This document shows, piece after piece, positions 1-5,294 of a stretch of DNA of 7,652 nt. Source of the stretch: JAWXBT01 sp964523015 (lineage in GTDB: Bacteria > Bdellovibrionota_C > UBA2361 > J135); assembly GCA_964523015.1 (NCBI GenBank), contig CAZFXN010000079.1, positions 1 through 7,652 on the forward strand. Direction: 5' to 3'. Within the stretch, counting starts at the first letter, position 1, and each line of letters opens with the position of its first letter. Position numbers and translations under genes: made by a program. The notes beneath the pieces are model-generated. The model saw only the letters and a list, made by a program, of their open reading frames with translations. It was not told where the DNA came from and did no database searches.

Positions 1-51
1 CTATGCATCGCGTCTAGATAAAAGATACTCCGCCACAGATTGCATCTCCAT
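1..51 (-). other. Very short open frame at the left edge, possible broken gene start
   Basis: Downstream of the mazF-like gene, 13 bases past its stop, an ATG at 51 (or 45) opens a 16-codon frame ending in TAG at 1-3; it reads MEMQSVAEYLLSRRDA. The SVAEYLL start faintly resembles the beginning of DUF4065 (Panacea/SocA-like) antitoxin-type proteins, which often start with a similar VAxYLL segment. That is only an impression from a dozen residues. No Shine-Dalgarno is evident. It could be the start of a gene broken by a stop or frameshift at the window edge, or chance. Confidence 0.12.
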
Positions 52-64
52 GGACTATGAGTTC

Positions 65-436
65 TCACTCATATTCAACCACTGCAGCCACTGCTGCTGC
101 AATTTCTGCAATTTGGGTCGCATTCACGATCCCAATTTTGTTCTCAAAACGCTCGATGGCAACCGCGCGAAGTTGTAGCACATCAGCCGCACTGGACTTA
201 TCGAGCCCGTTGGACTTAGAAGGTTCAAGATAGACGTGAGAGTATCTCCAACTAAAGTGCGGTTTCCACCCTGTAACGGGAACCACAAGGCGAAGAGGAA
301 GAGCCCTCAGTGAATCTGAACTCAGCACAACAACAGGTCTAGTCTTTTGAATTTCAGATCCTTTAGTTGGATCAAGATCAACCCACCATAGTTCACCACG
401 CTTCGGGTCTACCGGTCTAGTATTCGATGAAGTCAC
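65..436 (-). CDS. MazF/PemK-family mRNA endoribonuclease toxin
   Basis: Cytoplasmic toxin of the MazF/PemK/CcdB fold, 123 residues, the usual size. Members cleave mRNA at short motifs and are held inactive by a cognate antitoxin peptide. Visible family marks are the N-terminal RGELWWVDLDPTKGSE strand-turn (13-28), the KTRPVVVLS segment carrying the conserved Arg (R33), VVPVTGW with the conserved Thr (T55), and the SSAADVLQLRAV segment (81-92) before R96. The start is a GTG at 436 preceded by GGAG and GAGGG, giving a good ribosome-binding site. The first codons overlap the end of the upstream Xre-peptidase gene by 20 bases, so translational coupling is likely. That upstream protein ends in a MazE-like tail and is the obvious antitoxin. 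All expected residues are present, so the toxin looks functional. The cleavage specificity cannot be read from the sequence. Confidence 0.9.
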   Translation of the reverse strand: MTSSNTRPVDPKRGELWWVDLDPTKGSEIQKTRPVVVLSSDSLRALPLRLVVPVTGWKPHFSWRYSHVYLEPSKSNGLDKSSAADVLQLRAVAIERFENKIGIVNATQIAEIAAAVAAVVEYE

Positions 437-1595
437 TACCCTCTATCTCCTTCCATCCAGAATCAGACTTATAGTCCTCAGCGAGATCTTCAGCCTGTTT
501 AGCCATTATATTTCGTCTTTCCTCCAATGGAAGTTTCATGAAAACACGACGGTCTTCAAGTGTAAGTGGCTCCCCAACGTCAATAGTCTCTCCCAACATA
601 CGTTCACCATCTTCCTTGGTGATCCAACTTTCAGTGACAGCCTGAAGAATCGCTCGCCTAAACCACTTAGGCTCTTCGCGCGGCAAAGCACCGGGTTCAC
701 TTTTCCGCCACCCCTGCCTGCTGAAATCTATGCACAATTGTTTATGCAGTGTTGCTGAAATTACACCCAAATCTTTCATTCGATAGACCAGAGCCTGAAG
801 ACTTAATCCAAGGCGCTGCTTCAACAATAGCAATTCATTAAGCGTCAAATGGTGACGTTTTAGCCCCGTCAGCGAAAGAAACGTTTCCTTAGGCGCTAGG
901 AAGGCTGCCGCGAAGCGATTGGCCGCATCCTCAACATCAACTTCTTTGCTAACTTTTAACACTAAATGACCAAGCTCATGGCCTAAATTGAATCGTTGAC
1001 GCTCTCCAGATGTTTCATGGCAGCTTACAACAGCACCACCAATAATATTACCACTCTCATCCTTTGCGGTAGCTGAAAGGCCATCAAAGTGGTCTGTATT
1101 TTGAAGCTCCAAAACATGTACAAGGTGTTCTTCTAGCGTATTAGTCACATCTGCGATCGGGGCATCCCCAAGCATCCACTGAGCACGAAGCTCACCGGCT
1201 GCCGTCTCAACATCCTCCAGGGAAGAAATACCAAAGCATTCATATGGGACCGTCTTTGAGTCGAGGGGTTTATAGAATTTCTGGAGATGAATTCGTTGCT
1301 CTAGCATCCAAGCAACTTTACTCTTTATCTCCTCTTCAGCCCTCTTCCCTAATTTCGTCCTCTTCCTGAATCCGTGAAAATCGACTCTCAGATCAGGCTC
1401 TGACGTAAGACCGCTTGCCTTTACGTCGAGAGCGAGTGCAAGTTTGTTTAATACCACTTGAGTCGGCTGCGACTTTCCAGTCTCATATTTAGACAGCGCT
1501 TGCTTTGTAATCAGGTCACCCATTGCGCTGGCGAGGGCATCGAGTGACAACCCTGCAGCAAGTCGAAGTTGTCGTAATCTTGTTCCCAATAGCAT
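417..1595 (-). CDS. Xre regulator fused to ImmA/IrrE-type zinc peptidase with a C-terminal MazE-like antitoxin tail
   Basis: A 392-residue protein with three parts (numbering from ATG 1595). Residues 1-60 form an Xre/Cro helix-turn-helix (TRLRQLRLAAGLS, then ALSKYETGKSQPT). Residues ~140-285 are a COG2856 ImmA/IrrE peptidase with FNLGHELGHLVL, zinc ligands H206 and H210, catalytic E207, and a third ligand, probably E222, in VEDAANRFAAAFLAP. Residues ~349-392 (KLPLEERR, QAEDLAEDY, W381, final DFIEY) resemble small stand-alone antitoxins found just before MazF/PemK genes. I chose 1595 over the ATG at 1607 because GGAG sits six bases before 1595 and 1607 has no such site and would lie almost at the predicted transcript start. 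The gene overlaps mazF by 20 bases. Likely roles: DNA-binding autorepressor, binder of MazF, and possibly a protease that responds to stress. The first domain calls are firm; the antitoxin tail is from recognition of the pattern and is moderately sure. Confidence 0.88.
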   Translation of the reverse strand: MLLGTRLRQLRLAAGLSLDALASAMGDLITKQALSKYETGKSQPTQVVLNKLALALDVKASGLTSEPDLRVDFHGFRKRTKLGKRAEEEIKSKVAWMLEQRIHLQKFYKPLDSKTVPYECFGISSLEDVETAAGELRAQWMLGDAPIADVTNTLEEHLVHVLELQNTDHFDGLSATAKDESGNIIGGAVVSCHETSGERQRFNLGHELGHLVLKVSKEVDVEDAANRFAAAFLAPKETFLSLTGLKRHHLTLNELLLLKQRLGLSLQALVYRMKDLGVISATLHKQLCIDFSRQGWRKSEPGALPREEPKWFRRAILQAVTESWITKEDGERMLGETIDVGEPLTLEDRRVFMKLPLEERRNIMAKQAEDLAEDYKSDSGWKEIEGSDFIEY

Positions 1596-1615
1596 CTTTA
1601 TCTCCATGTGTTACA

Positions 1616-1652
1616 GTTGACAGAATACCAATATATATGATACTTTGTCAAC
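1616..1652 (-). promoter_or_regulatory. Promoter and palindromic operator of the Xre-peptidase/mazF operon
   Basis: On the minus strand TTGACA (1651-1646) and TATTCT (1627-1622), 18 bases apart, make a plausible sigma-70 promoter about 20 bases before the chosen ATG. The same stretch is an imperfect inverted repeat: arms GTTGACAGAATACC (1616-1629) and GATACTTTGTCAAC (1639-1652) match at 11 of 14 positions around an AT-rich centre. Each arm covers one promoter hexamer. An Xre protein binding here would block its own transcription, which is usual for toxin-antitoxin operons. Confidence 0.55.
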
Positions 1653-1880
1653 CAGAAGTTTCTAACTAATTGATTTTACAGCATGAATAATACTGCACAA
1701 ATACTCTCGTACCTTCCCTAATCGATGGTGACACAATTAATCCCAAAAGAAACTCCCCCACCCGGGCCCGTGTATTACTCCCCTTTGGCGGCAGGATTAG
1801 AGGATGTCCCTTAACTGCGAAATTTCACCCCGGCATCTCCCTATAAACCTTGCCATCTAACAGACCGACCTAAACAAAAC
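1653..1880. other. Non-coding stretch between the mazF operon and the dinD remnant
   Basis: I see no convincing gene here. It contains a GC-rich run (CCCACCCGGGCCCG, about 1757-1770) unlike its AT-rich surroundings. A motif at about 1723-1742 (ATCGATGGTGACACAATTAA) resembles sequences I remember near the ends of REP-associated Y1 transposase elements. No inverted terminal repeats or transposase frame are visible, so a decayed element is only possible. Confidence 0.3.
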
Positions 1881-2493
1881 CTAATCCCGCACCTGAGTAA
1901 GTTTCTTGTTCTCGGCTTTAAGCCTCGATTCAATCTTTCTTACATCCTCTGCTGGAGGCAGTTTTTCCGGAGCAATCCCTGCTCCTAACAAAGCACCTCT
2001 AACCTCTTTGTTGCTTCCTTTATGCTCTACTGAAATTGGCTCCTACCCCTGCATAAATATTTTTCTCTGACTGCGAAAGTTTTTCCCGAGCCGATAACCT
2101 TTCTAGCTCCGCGAGTCTCTGCTCAATTAATTCCTGCTTCCTCGTTTGAACTGCAAAATATGTTTGTGCAAAAGCGATTTCGGCCTTTCTAGGGTCTCCA
2201 TTTTGAGCGATGAGATAGCAGGCGTAACGGGTGAGTTTGATATCATTAATCTCCCTGTTGGCGGAAGATCCGATGTCGACCATTTTCGTAACGTCACGAA
2301 AATGGTCTAGAACTTCGTTTTTGGAAGCTGCGCAAGCGGCTCTGCCCTTGTCCACCGTAGTAGAAAAGTTTTCCCAACGATTGTATCCAAGCAAACCCTG
2401 TAAATCCCGGGCATACCAAAACTCAACCCCATCTTCCACGTGAGCAAAATCTTTAAAATTCTTATGAAGTCTCGATATTAGTTCCTTTTCCAT
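1881..2493 (-). pseudogene. dinD: dinD (DNA-damage-inducible protein D), internal deletion and frameshift
   Basis: DinD is an SOS-induced protein that in E. coli inhibits RecA filament activity; it is normally about 275-285 residues. The 5' part starts at ATG 2493, preceded by GAGAGGA (preferred over ATG 2520). It gives 157 residues with typical stretches: EFWYARDLQGLLGY, DHFRDVTKMVDIGSSANREI, LTRYACYLIAQNGDP and FAQTYFAVQTRKQEL. It then ends at TAA 2022-2020. In another frame, starting around 2036, the expected C-terminus appears: SNKEVRGALLGAGIAPEKLP then AEDVRKIESRLKAENKK, stopping at 1883-1881. About 70-80 central residues are missing between them and the frame changes at the joint. The break is thus a deletion rather than a simple early stop. 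I found no LexA box (CTGT-N8-ACAG) upstream. A truncated 157-residue protein could still be made. Confidence 0.85.
2278..2307. repeat. Perfect 12-base inverted repeat inside dinD
   Basis: Arms GACCATTTTCGT (2278-2289) and ACGAAAATGGTC (2296-2307) are exact reverse complements around a six-base centre. It lies in the codons for DHFRDVTKMV, a conserved part of DinD. In the transcript it would form a strong 12-pair hairpin. It may follow from codon choice under protein constraint, or be a protein-binding site. Confidence 0.6.
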
Positions 2494-2723
2494 TAGTCCT
2501 CTCTCATCAATACAAGGCATATTCTAGTATATTTCTATATCAAACAATTAAAGAATGCAAGCTTGTTTTACAAAAAAACAGGGACGGCCACACTATTTTG
2601 ATTAACCCTGCCCGCTTGGTGGCAGAAAAAGACGCAGGCTAGTTATTGGGTGTTCAAGTGAGAAGTATTCTAGTTGCGTATTATCTCTCTAACTGCTAAT
2701 ATATTGGTAGTTATGGTATATTT
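2494..2723. other. Intergenic stretch with possible mobile-element end
   Basis: It lies between the divergent dinD remnant and the AbiE pair. At 2576-2600 the sequence AAACAGGGACGGCCACACTA closely resembles a motif (GGGACGGCCAC) that I associate with ends of REP/Y1-transposase elements. It is followed by a small CTGCC...GGCAG hairpin (2608-2625). No transposase is present and no second copy in inverted orientation is seen. The right end (2674-2713) holds the AbiE promoter and operator. Confidence 0.35.
2674..2713 (+). promoter_or_regulatory. AbiE promoter with overlapping inverted repeat
   Basis: TTGCGT (2674-2679) and TAATAT (2697-2702), 17 bases apart, form a plausible promoter. An inverted repeat, TAACTGCTAATA (2690-2701) against TATTGGTAGTTA (2702-2713), matches at 10 of 12 positions and covers the -10 box and the expected start point. 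Known AbiEi proteins repress their own operon by binding inverted repeats at the promoter, so this is a good operator candidate. The resulting leader would be only about 15 bases and no strong ribosome-binding site precedes ATG 2724. Confidence 0.5.
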
Positions 2724-3533
2724 ATGCAACTAAAACCGGAACAATTTCTAGCGCTTCATCCCGTATTTTCTCGCGCGGATCTTATTTCATTGATGTCTAA
2801 GCGCAATATTAAGGTTAATCCGAGTACCGTTAATTCACATATTGACCGCTGGGTGCGTCAAGGAAGAATTCTCCAGGTCAAACGAGGCGTGTATGTGCAT
2901 GCACCAGAAGGGACAAAAGGGCGTGTTGTATTTGATAAGTTCGCTCTTGCAAGTAAACTTGCTCCCGATTCCCTGTTGTCACATCACACGGCCTTAGAAC
3001 TTCACGGAATCGCTCAAAGCACATTTCGTCGCGTTACATACCTTACGTTATCTTCAGTAAAGGCGCTAACGTTCCATGAGATTCCATTTACCCCAATTCG
3101 ACCAAGACCACATCTTCGAAAATCCGTTTACCAAACACAATGGGTTGATCATTCAGTCCGAGATAATGCTGAAATTCAATATACATCTATCGAGCGTACC
3201 TTGGTAGATGTTCTAGATCGTCCCGACTTGGCAGGAGGCATTGATGAAGTTTGGCGGAGCTGTGCGTCTATCGGGGGCCTACGATTTAAAGAGCTAGAGG
3301 AGTATCTTGTTCTTCTGGGTAGTTCGGGATTGATTGCAAGGGTAGGGTTTTACCTAGAGCAAAGAATGAAAGAGCTAGCTGTTCCAGCAGGGCTACTGAG
3401 TCGGCTTGAAAAGAAAGGTCCCCGGTCGAAGGTGTATTTTCTGCGCGCAGATAAAGGTCCGAGGCGCCTAATTTCCCGCTGGAATTTAATTGTGCCCAAC
3501 ACGTTAATTGATGACAGTTTTGAAGGGTTATAA
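2724..3533 (+). CDS. abiEi: AbiEi-family antitoxin and transcriptional repressor
   Basis: A 269-residue cytoplasmic protein of the AbiEi family, the antitoxin of the type IV AbiE toxin-antitoxin/abortive-infection system. An N-terminal winged helix-turn-helix (about 1-75) reads RADLISLMSKRNI, NSHIDRWVRQGRILQVKRGV and ends with the wing YVHAPEG. The rest (about 75-269) is the antitoxin domain, marked by LLSHHTALELHGI, YLTLSS, HEIPFTPIRP and YTSIERTLVDVLDRPDLAGG. In this system the antitoxin does not bind the toxin but counters its action and represses the operon. The reading frame is complete and stops two bases before the toxin ATG at 3536. The GAAGGG at its end can serve as that gene's ribosome-binding site. 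The toxin partner is broken, so this gene may survive only as a repressor or as an orphan antitoxin. Confidence 0.87.
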   Translation: MQLKPEQFLALHPVFSRADLISLMSKRNIKVNPSTVNSHIDRWVRQGRILQVKRGVYVHAPEGTKGRVVFDKFALASKLAPDSLLSHHTALELHGIAQSTFRRVTYLTLSSVKALTFHEIPFTPIRPRPHLRKSVYQTQWVDHSVRDNAEIQYTSIERTLVDVLDRPDLAGGIDEVWRSCASIGGLRFKELEEYLVLLGSSGLIARVGFYLEQRMKELAVPAGLLSRLEKKGPRSKVYFLRADKGPRRLISRWNLIVPNTLIDDSFEGL

Positions 3534-3535
3534 TT

Positions 3536-4531
3536 ATGGCTGATAGAAAACTTATCGAAGAAATTGAACGCAGAACTAAATTTGATCGCCTAATGATTGA
3601 GAAGGTGCTGAATCTTACTGCGATCCTAAGGTGACTATACTCTCATGAAACAATTCGAGAGTGGTGGCTTCTTAAAGGTGGAACAGCCCTTAATCTTTTA
3701 CACTTGAACTTACCCAGACTGTCAGTAGACATTGACCTTAATCTAATTGGTGTCTCGGATGTGAAAGACCTTCCAGCAGCGCGACAGGTATTCGAGGAGG
3801 CATTACGGACGATTTGTGAACGAGAGCGCTGCGTAGTAAAGCGCGTCCCGACAAGCCACGCCGGAGGTAAGTTGCGCCTAAGGTTTGACAGTGTCTTTGG
3901 TGGCAGTCAGAACCTGGAGGTTGACATTAATTACGTATCTAGAATCCCTCTTCATGGGAAAATAGTTCAACGCAGCAAATTCCCTCCCGCTGACCTATTG
4001 GCTGACCTATCTATAGAGCCGCTCGAAGTTCCTACGCTTACTTTAGAAGAGCTTGCTGCTGGCAAATTTACAGCGCTAGTGTCGCGCTTTGCGGCGCGAG
4101 ATGCATTTGATGTTTTTAATCTGCTCAACGAAAGACCCAATCTGTTGCACGATGTTAACTTTCGCCTTGCATTCATCTGCTACGTCGCAGCTTCACGCAC
4201 CGATATAAGGGAAATCAAACCAAGTGCCTATACACTAGACGAAAGGGAGGTGAAAGATAAGCTAATCCCTTTACTTCAGCAGCCTGGGGAAAAAGACCAT
4301 GTACTTCTAAGCGACCTCACTCACCAACTAAAAAGTACGGTGGTCTCCGCAATTGCCGAAGTTACCAAATTTACAAATCTAGAGATGACGTTCCTTAATA
4401 GCTTTCTCGAAGATGGTGAGATAAAAGCTGAGGCCCTGACTAAAGACCCAGAATTGCAAATGAGGATCCGCACACAACCAATGCTTCTATGGAAGCAACA
4501 ACACATTAAAGCTAAGAAAGAGAAAATATAA
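3536..4531 (+). pseudogene. abiEii: AbiEii-family nucleotidyltransferase toxin, interrupted by a TGA at codon 33
   Basis: AbiEii/AbiGii toxins are nucleotidyltransferases that stop growth, as studied relatives do by adding nucleotides to tRNA. From ATG 3536 the frame runs 32 codons (to LTAILR), meets TGA at 3632-3634, and continues in the same frame to TAA 4529-4531. Without the TGA it would be 331 residues, a normal length. Downstream of the stop all family motifs remain: LKGGTALNLL (46-55), RLSVDIDL with D65 and D67, LEVDINY with D130, and LEELAAGKFTALVSR...ARDAFD with K177 and D189. It is therefore one substitution (or a sequencing error), not a frameshift. The only nearby in-frame restart, TTG 3704, lies after the GGTALN motif and has no good ribosome-binding site, so a restarted protein would probably lack activity. 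The neighbouring antitoxin gene is intact. Confidence 0.85.
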
Positions 4532-4553
4532 ATACAGCAACACAGTCCTACAG

Positions 4554-4964
4554 GTGTTAGGCAATATCCAAGATGAAACCGTCCTAGCAGCGGCAATACT
4601 TCATGACACCATAGAGGACACAGATACAACCGAGCAGGAGCTTACTACCCTTTTCGGACAGGAGATTACTTCAATCGTAAAAGAGGTAACTGACGATAAA
4701 ACATTGCCGAAACTTGAGCGAAAGGCCAAACAGATTGAAAAGGCCCCTAAAATGTCCCGGCAAGCATGCCTTATAAAACTCGCCGACAAGATCTCAAACA
4801 TCGAAGACGTAATCTCTAACCCCGTCGTCGGCTGGGATTTAGACCGACGAAGAGTCTACAGAACTTGGGCCACCTCCGTCGTCTCCCGCCTTACTGAAAA
4901 ACCAAAAGCCCTCATAGCTCACTTTGATAATCTGATAATAAAAGCCGAAGGAGAACTTGTTTGA
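4554..4964 (+). pseudogene. RelA/SpoT-type HD alarmone hydrolase, N-terminally truncated
   Basis: These 136 residues match the small alarmone hydrolase (MESH1-like) branch of the RelA/SpoT HD domain, which removes the 3'-pyrophosphate of (p)ppGpp using manganese. Clear marks are AAAILHDTIEDTDTT with the HD pair H17-D18, EVTDDKTLPKLERK, and LIKLADKISNIEDV with the metal-binding D78, followed by a normal-looking C-terminus. Family members are about 180-200 residues. The first ~45, with the first metal-ligand His and the RRK...PYINHPI stretch, are missing. The frame stays open upstream through the end of the AbiEii gene, and similarity fades at about 4535-4550. The nominal GTG start at 4554 has no ribosome-binding site. 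This suggests a deletion joined a beheaded hydrolase to the 3' end of the AbiE operon. Hydrolysis is unlikely without the lost ligand. Whether the fragment is translated is uncertain. Confidence 0.78.
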
Positions 4965-5177
4965 TTAAAAAGAGAAAAAGGCAGGGAAAAGGAGAGGACT
5001 GAAAGAGGAGAAGATCCAACCGAAATATACAAAAGCTACACCTCCTTCGGCGACGACCCCCTCATCATCACCGACGATAAAGGATGTTCCTTTAGTGCTT
5101 GGGATTATGCGAAGGATCGCTGCGCGGCAATTTGTAGGGAGGATGGGGAGGGGCATAAGATCTTTTCGTGCCCTTAA
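4965..5177 (+). pseudogene. Start-less reading frame with a four-cysteine C-terminal segment
   Basis: In the same frame as the hydrolase, right after its TGA, 70 codons stay open to TAA 5175-5177. The first third is charged and purine-rich (LKREKGREKERTERGEDP) and may not be coding. The last ~47 residues look protein-like: YTSFGDDPLIITDDKGC, AWDYAKDRCAAICREDGEG, and the end HKIFSCP, with four cysteines. No ATG, GTG or TTG occurs in this frame. It is best read as the 3' remnant of a gene, possibly for an exported cysteine-containing protein. I do not recognise the family. Readthrough of the TGA is possible but I have no sign of it. Confidence 0.4.
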
Positions 5178-5180
5178 CAA

Positions 5181-5207
5181 AACCAGCACCATTTATTGGT
5201 GCTGGTT
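5181..5207. terminator. Strong hairpin, possible transcription terminator
   Basis: AACCAGCACCA (5181-5191) and TGGTGCTGGTT (5197-5207) are perfect 11-base inverted arms around TTTAT. It stands four bases after the stop of the preceding plus-strand frame, the right place to end the AbiE-hydrolase transcript. The plus strand has no U-run after it. The minus strand continues with TTTTGTT, so as an intrinsic terminator it fits better for leftward transcription. Confidence 0.5.
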
Positions 5208-5254
5208 AACGCAATAAAAATGGGGCTGGGACACGCCTCCTCTTGATTAGTATC

Positions 5255-5288
5255 TGCGATGGTCGCATACTCCCTAAAATTAAGGGAG
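5255..5288 (+). promoter_or_regulatory. Ribosome-binding-site hairpin before the secreted repeat protein
   Basis: AGGGAG (5283-5288), six bases before ATG 5295, is the ribosome-binding site and decides that start. CTCCCT (5270-5275) is its exact complement with a seven-base A/T loop between, so the site could be masked in a small hairpin. A second small stem, TGCGA-TGG-TCGCA (5255-5267), lies just upstream. A weak promoter (TTGATT 5243-5248, CATACT 5266-5271, 17 bases apart) would start the transcript inside this region and leave the masking arm out, so regulation by folding depends on where transcription begins. Confidence 0.35.
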
Positions 5289-5294
5289 CAACAT

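Noticed and set aside
1845..1880. Integron attC site
   Set aside because: A TCTAACA-like core occurs, but no paired GTTRRRY/RYYYAAC ends with an imperfect palindrome could be found around the gene modules.
2231..2443. 70-codon plus-strand frame opposite dinD
   Set aside because: It lies wholly inside the conserved DinD coding strand and its serine-rich translation looks like no family; it is a shadow frame.
2521..2600. LexA box upstream of dinD
   Set aside because: No CTGT-N8-ACAG match is present; CTGTTTTTTTGTAAAACAAG on the minus strand lacks the second half-site.
3632..3634. Selenocysteine or recoded TGA in AbiEii
   Set aside because: Family members do not use selenocysteine, no suitable stem-loop is evident right after the codon, and TGA ends other genes here (mazF), so a nonsense mutation or sequencing error is simpler.
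3967..4176. 69-codon minus-strand frame inside the AbiEii gene
   Set aside because: It is antisense to conserved nucleotidyltransferase motifs and has no ribosome-binding site or recognisable domain.
4321..5192. Three minus-strand frames (4321-4629, 4601-4801, 4965-5192)
   Set aside because: The first two are antisense to AbiEii and hydrolase coding with cysteine- and serine-rich translations typical of reverse frames. The third is antisense to the more protein-like cysteine segment and starts within the hairpin.
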